A stretch of 64,000 nucleotides of DNA, taken from JAHDNZ01 sp036721855. Lineage in GTDB: Bacteria > Bacillota > DTU065. Shown piece by piece: positions 62,561 through 64,000 of the stretch (position 1 is its first letter; every line of letters starts with the position of its first letter). Location of the stretch: contig DAIMKF010000004.1 in assembly GCA_036721855.1 (NCBI GenBank), positions 38,136-102,135 of the forward strand, written 5' to 3'. The notes under the pieces were generated by a model, which saw only the letters and a program-made list of their open reading frames with translations, made no database searches and had not been told where the DNA came from. Position numbers and translations under genes: made by a program.

Positions 62561-62908
62561 TTATAAATTTGGGATCTTAATATGTTTCTCCTTACAGAAT
62601 TTTTCTAAGGCGTCAATACAGAGCATGTTGCTTTTATATCCTTGAAAATATTGAATATTAGCAACATCTAAAGCAGCTAACGCTTTCGGGCCAATATGAC
62701 CTGTTAAAACCCACGTAACGTTTTTATCTGCAAGTATCTGTGCTGAACTAATACCAGCGCCTTGAGCTGCGTTAAAGTTTTTGGAGTTATCCAAACATTC
62801 AACTTCACCTGAACTAGTATTTATAATTAAAAAATACTGTGCTCTTCCAAAACGTTCATCTACTAAACTATTCAAAGTTTGACCTTGCGCAGATATGGCA
62901 ATCCTCAT
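62561..62908 (-). CDS. NifX/NifB-like domain protein, second type
   Basis: 115 residues, GGGAGG before the ATG at 62908. The pattern MRIAISAQGQTLNSLVDERF with GRAQYFLIIN, ISSAQILADKNVTWVLTGHI and GPKALAALDVANIQYFQG is the standard short NifX-like domain. It is homologous to the 62158 protein but has the DxRFGRA motif instead of RHFGR, the split usually seen between the two paralogues in these clusters. It lies 25 nt upstream of the other NifX-like gene. The operon's promoter probably lies in the 104 nt gap to the PadR gene, or upstream of that gene. Confidence 0.88.
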   Translation of the reverse strand: MRIAISAQGQTLNSLVDERFGRAQYFLIINTSSGEVECLDNSKNFNAAQGAGISSAQILADKNVTWVLTGHIGPKALAALDVANIQYFQGYKSNMLCIDALEKFCKEKHIKIPNL

Positions 62909-63012
62909 ATTGTTTTTACCTCCCAGCTCGATATTAAGATTTGAGCTTAACTACCTTGATACTTAGCTAAATTATAATTTTCATAGTTTCATGTCGATTA
63001 ACTTTTTAATAT

Positions 63013-63420
63013 TCATTTTTCCTTGATATTATCCTGATTAACTTTTTTAAAAGTCTCTTGAAGCCTTCTTAGTGAAGCTAAAATATCTTCTAGAACATAT
63101 TCCCAATCCCTGATCTGCTCCCATCCTTCTTCAGTCAGAGTATATTCTCTTTTTGCCGGACCAGGATTTGTTGTATCCCATGATGATGTTACAAACCCAA
63201 GCTCTTCTAACTGTCTAAGTGTTCGATAAATTGCCGCTACATCAAGAGGTGAATGGGTTATTGTCAGTTGTTCTGCTTCCCTGGCAATCTGATAACCATG
63301 GGTTTTTTTCAATTTAGCTAAACAGATTAAGACGATCGGTTCAACAAAGCGGTAGAGGTTGCCCATTTTCTCGGGACAAGGGCCTTGATGTTTACGACAA
63401 CATTTTCTCCCTCTTGACAA
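63013..63420 (-). CDS. PadR-family transcriptional regulator with cysteine-rich N-terminus
   Basis: 135 residues from the TTG at 63420, which has AAGGAGG 7-8 nt upstream. The first 20 residues contain CC and C (SRGRKCCRKHQGPCPEKMGN), then the PadR winged helix: VLICLAKLKKTHGYQIAREA, SPLDVAAIYRTLRQLEELGF and REYTLTEEGWEQI, with a C-terminal dimerisation helix. PadR proteins repress neighbouring genes. The three N-terminal cysteines could bind a metal or an Fe-S cluster and so link the MinD/NifX cluster to redox or metal state; this is an inference. A palindrome overlapping its promoter may be its own operator. Confidence 0.85.
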   Translation of the reverse strand: MSRGRKCCRKHQGPCPEKMGNLYRFVEPIVLICLAKLKKTHGYQIAREAEQLTITHSPLDVAAIYRTLRQLEELGFVTSSWDTTNPGPAKREYTLTEEGWEQIRDWEYVLEDILASLRRLQETFKKVNQDNIKEK

Positions 63421-63454
63421 TAGACACACCTCCTTATATGTAACTTGCACCTAT

Positions 63455-63483
63455 ATGATAATATCATGTTTAACTAAAGTCAA
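63455..63483 (-). promoter_or_regulatory. Promoter of the PadR gene with overlapping palindrome
   Basis: Minus-strand TTGACT (63483-63478), 17-nt spacer and TATCAT (63460-63455). The palindrome ATGATAATATCAT (63455-63467) covers the -10, a usual position for a repressor operator. Confidence 0.65.
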
Positions 63484-63647
63484 TACTTAAAGATTCCTCT
63501 TAATAAAAGCCCAATCTAATTAGGAGCTACTGATAACCCCTTTTAACCGTTGATAACACTGGACTTTAAGGCTATTTTATGTCAGACTAATGCTAGGAAA
63601 ACACATAAATAGCCCTAAATTCTTACACTTTTTGGAGGGTAAAATGC

Positions 63648-64000
63648 ATGTACAATCCCTCTAGCGCACAAAGAACACTGGATTTTGGACTACCTTTTTC
63701 TGGCAAACTACTAGCAGATAACCGCTGGATTAAACTGGCTAATGAAATACCTTGGGCCAAAATCGAAGAAAAATACGCTAAAAACTTTACCAAAGAAGGC
63801 CCTCCGGCTACTTAGGTGCACTCATTATTCAAACTAAATGCAACTATACCGACGAAGAAACTGTAGAATAGATTCGAGAAAACCCATCCCTGCAGTGCTT
63901 TATAGGGTTTACCGAGTATACAGTTGAAAAACCGTTTGATTCATCCCTAATGGTACATTTTCGCAAACGGATTACCGCTGAAATGCTTTGTGATATTAAC
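63648..64000 (+). pseudogene. Broken transposase (IS5/IS1182-like, DUF772 N-terminus), cut by window edge
   Basis: TTGGAGGG precedes the ATG at 63648. The frame reads MYNPSSAQRTLDFGLPFSGK ... NRWIKLANEIPWAKIEEKYA and stops at 63813-63815. The match continues one frame over as LGALIIQTKCNYTDEETVE, a second stop, then IRENPSLQCFIGFTEY and SLMVHFRKRI. This is the DUF772-type N-terminal region of an IS transposase. The gene has at least one frameshift and one nonsense codon, and its end lies beyond the window. An imperfect inverted repeat (GGCTATTT at 63570-63577, AAATAGCC at 63607-63614) upstream may be the element's end or a terminator. Confidence 0.8.

Noticed and set aside
62158..62908. Evidence for nitrogen fixation (NifX-like domains)
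   Set aside because: The domain is widespread and no nifHDK, nifEN or nifB is present.
1..64000. CRISPR arrays, tRNA, rRNA, prophage or integrative element
   Set aside because: No regularly spaced repeats, no cloverleaf or rRNA sequence, and no integrase or phage structural genes were seen.

Overview
The window looks like a low-GC, strictly anaerobic, spore-forming Bacillota (Clostridia-like) chromosome. Grounds seen here: AGGAGG-type ribosome binding sites and sigma-A-type promoters, a CotF-like spore coat pair (59834-60338), a multisubunit NAD-linked [FeFe] hydrogenase, an S-box SAM riboswitch, and MinD-type ATPases with inserted ferredoxin domains. No rRNA, tRNA, CRISPR array, phage or replication origin was recognised. 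The assignment to Clostridia is an inference from gene content.

Layout. 1-7 kb: secreted/surface functions on the minus strand (metallophosphoesterase cut by the window edge, a PilZ-bearing family 2 glycosyltransferase, a secreted propeller-like protein, a macrodomain protein), then a patch of broken genes. 7.6-14.1 kb: an orphan sugar-type binding protein, a GH28-like beta-helix enzyme, a truncated secreted-domain remnant, an AraC regulator, an EamA exporter and a DUF6143-like protein. 14.2-18.6 kb: hydrogenase operon (thioredoxin-like ferredoxin, NuoE-like, NuoF-like, [FeFe] catalytic subunit). 19.5-24.8 kb: HlyIII-family membrane protein, a papain-like-fold protein, an ABC-2 exporter pair, an M50-like protease. 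24.9-29.9 kb: an unusual exporter module, two ABC half-transporters with zinc ribbons flanking a DUF1854 protein. 30.7-32.4 kb: a DUF4153 membrane protein. 32.7-38.9 kb: a complete-looking homocysteine-to-methionine operon under a SAM riboswitch. 39.2-40.5 kb: a DUF2089 regulator module behind a consensus promoter. 40.9-51.5 kb: a beta-helix lipoprotein, a Ca2+ P-type ATPase, a DUF503 protein, a three-gene ABC exporter and two secreted proteins of unknown function. 51.6-56.7 kb: a secreted ADP-ribosylglycohydrolase-like protein, a uridine kinase-like protein and a GHL10-type glycoside hydrolase. 56.7-58.4 kb: the wreck of a TOTE-type primase-helicase gene. 58.6-64 kb: an ABC membrane domain without its ATPase, spore coat genes, a MinD/ferredoxin/NifX-like/PadR cluster and a broken transposase.

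How the genes fit together. The methionine operon runs COG1900 homocysteine-forming protein, a 2[4Fe-4S] ferredoxin, UPF0280/COG2122 (frameshifted here), MetF, a separate MetH activation-domain protein and MetH lacking that domain. It would take aspartate semialdehyde plus sulfide to methionine, and SAM would shut it off through the leader. The hydrogenase operon would dispose of NADH electrons as H2. Its NuoF-like subunit lacks the usual C-terminal ferredoxin domain, which matters for whether it can bifurcate electrons.

A recurring theme is gene decay. Eight broken or truncated loci were found: Nudix, histidine phosphatase, a split membrane protein, a truncated secreted domain, DUF3795, UPF0280, TOTE and a transposase. 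Several are far too eroded to be sequencing error.
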